A stretch of DNA of 64,000 nt, from positions 1 to 64,000 of the forward strand of contig NZ_JADKYP010000019.1 in the NCBI RefSeq assembly GCF_015354405.1, given 5' to 3'. Position numbers and translations under genes: made by a program. Below the pieces are notes generated by a model. The model ran no database searches and had not been told where the DNA came from. It saw only the letters and a list, made by a program, of their open reading frames with translations. Within the stretch, counting starts at the first letter, position 1. Each line of letters opens with the position of its first letter. This document shows, in pieces, positions 56,723 to 64,000 of the stretch. Source of the DNA: Nocardia sp. BSTN01 (lineage in GTDB: Bacteria; Actinomycetota; Actinomycetes; Mycobacteriales; Mycobacteriaceae).

Positions 56723-57265
56723 ATGCCGGCTCCCAACTGTTTGCGCGGATCGGTTCGGCTGTCGTTTCGCGACGCTCGTCGCGAGACCGGGCCTGCGGTT
56801 TCGGCGGAATTTCCGGAAATTAACCGCCGCGTTGTCGTGGGGACGGCCGACAGCTGCCCCGGGGAAATGAGCGTTCGAGGAAAGATAGGACGCTTTGCGC
56901 GCGAACTCGGCCGGCGTACAGCGATTTTCCGACGGATCATAATCGCGGTGCGCCAGTCTTGTGAGCGGTGAGCAAAGCCCGCTGTCAGGCCAGGCTGTAG
57001 CGCCGAAATTGTACCGAATATCGTTGCGTCCTAATGGTTTCAGAGACCGATCGGTCGGCGTGGAACATTTCGGGACGACGGCTGGGCGGGTTCACAAAAT
57101 CGCCCCACGCGGTTGGTTGGAGGGTCCAAAAGTGGAGTGAATCTCTTCCATCTCCGATCACGGTCAATAGCGTGGGCGCCATCGGTCAATGCCCAGGACC
57201 GCAGAGAGACGAGTGAGTCGCCGAGACCAGCCGGTGGGCTCTGAACGCGAGACCGGAGGATATTC
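56723..57265. promoter_or_regulatory. Divergent promoter region between mmpL and PKS
   Basis: 543 bp with no supported gene. Contains a perfect 12-bp palindrome GACCGATCGGTC (57045-57056), a candidate TetR operator, and local lower-GC patches. The short frames on either strand have no SD and unlikely composition. Confidence 0.55.
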
Positions 57266-63709
<6,444 letters not shown>

Positions 63710-63740
63710 TGGCCCGCCGTTTCGCTGTCCGCCGGTGGAA

Positions 63741-64000
63741 GTGAGTAGTGTAACCGTGGTCGATTTCGGACTCATCGACGAATGGTCACCGCCGCCGGGG
63801 CGGATGCTCACCTGGGGCGCGTCACCGGAAGCGGTGGCGCGGGCCCGGACCGCCCCGGTGCATCCGGCGCCACCGTCGCTGCAACAGGAACAGTATCTGC
63901 GCCAAGCGGATCGGCACGCCGCCGCCGACTTCCGTTTCTCCGGACTGTGCCTGGCCACCGCGCAGATCCCGACCGGTGGCCTGGACCGGGAGGCGATGAC
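63741..64000 (+). CDS. PapA-like acyltransferase, 5' part
   Basis: Starts at GTG 63741 (or 63735/63756) and runs off the window. The visible 86 residues, including VDFGLIDEWSPPPGRMLTW and PSLQQEQYLRQADRHA, match the N-terminus of mycobacterial polyketide-associated proteins (PapA1/A2 type: EWxPPPGRxxxW...PSxxQxxHLR), members of the condensation-domain superfamily that transfer a PKS acyl chain to an alcohol such as trehalose. The HHxxxD site lies beyond the end. 31 nt after the PKS, same strand. Confidence 0.75.
   Translation, partial: MSSVTVVDFGLIDEWSPPPGRMLTWGASPEAVARARTAPVHPAPPSLQQEQYLRQADRHAAADFRFSGLCLATAQIPTGGLDREAM

Overview
The window is high-GC actinobacterial DNA. It carries a complete mce (yrbE/mceA-F) lipid-import operon, an MmpL-type exporter divergent from a reducing type I polyketide synthase followed by a PapA-like acyltransferase, a mycothiol-type DinB/maleylpyruvate isomerase protein, an F420-type (LLM) oxidoreductase, an acyl-ACP desaturase, many TetR/LuxR/GAF/ANTAR regulators, and frequent GTG starts. 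Together these suggest a mycolic-acid-containing member of Mycobacteriales, most likely Nocardia or a close relative. That assignment is inference from gene content and codon style; nothing here is diagnostic to species.

Layout. 1-5.7 kb (+): the 3' end of a nonribosomal peptide synthetase (A-PCP-C-A-PCP-TE) translationally coupled to an FkbM-type methyltransferase. 5.7-12.8 kb: mixed small genes: secreted DUF5995-like protein, DinB-like enzyme, ECF sigma factor with a SnoaL tail, alpha/beta hydrolase, an isolated 28-residue hydrophobic peptide gene between two hairpins, LLM oxidoreductase, ketosteroid isomerase-like protein, free-methionine-sulfoxide reductase, GAF protein. 12.9-26 kb: long-form GAPDH, membrane proteins, a decayed LLM/acyl-CoA-ligase scar beside a TetR gene without a usable start codon, an AhpD-like pair, aldehyde dehydrogenase, LysR, GNAT, lipoprotein, and a two-component system flanked by a degenerate kinase and a receiver-less LuxR protein. 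26-30 kb: frameshifted PucR-like regulator, erythromycin-esterase-like protein divergent from a double-MerR regulator, a secreted protein and a small conserved protein.

30-51 kb: two MFS transporters, each fused to three carboxypeptidase-regulatory-like beta-sandwich repeats, bracket an acyl-ACP desaturase and a tightly packed minus-strand set that runs yrbEA-yrbEB-mceABCDEF-mam-thioesterase-GH65-small protein-MBL hydrolase (47.4 to 34.5 kb). Small gaps or overlaps between most members suggest one long transcript. The two transporter genes share a 15-bp operator-like inverted repeat upstream and a perfect 16-bp-stem terminator downstream. 51-54 kb: small membrane protein, PAS-ANTAR regulator, AraC regulator, HAD phosphatase and the scar of an ABC system. 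54.5-64 kb: MmpL exporter, then a divergent promoter region, the PKS (KS-AT-DH-ER-KR-ACP) and the start of a PapA-like acyltransferase. This resembles mycobacterial pks-papA-mmpL loci that make and export acylated surface lipids.

No tRNA, rRNA, CRISPR array, insertion sequence or phage gene was recognised. The most distinctive items are the 28-aa peptide gene, the paired MFS-repeat fusions with shared control signals, the degenerate two-component neighbourhood, the pks-papA-mmpL locus and several gene-decay scars.
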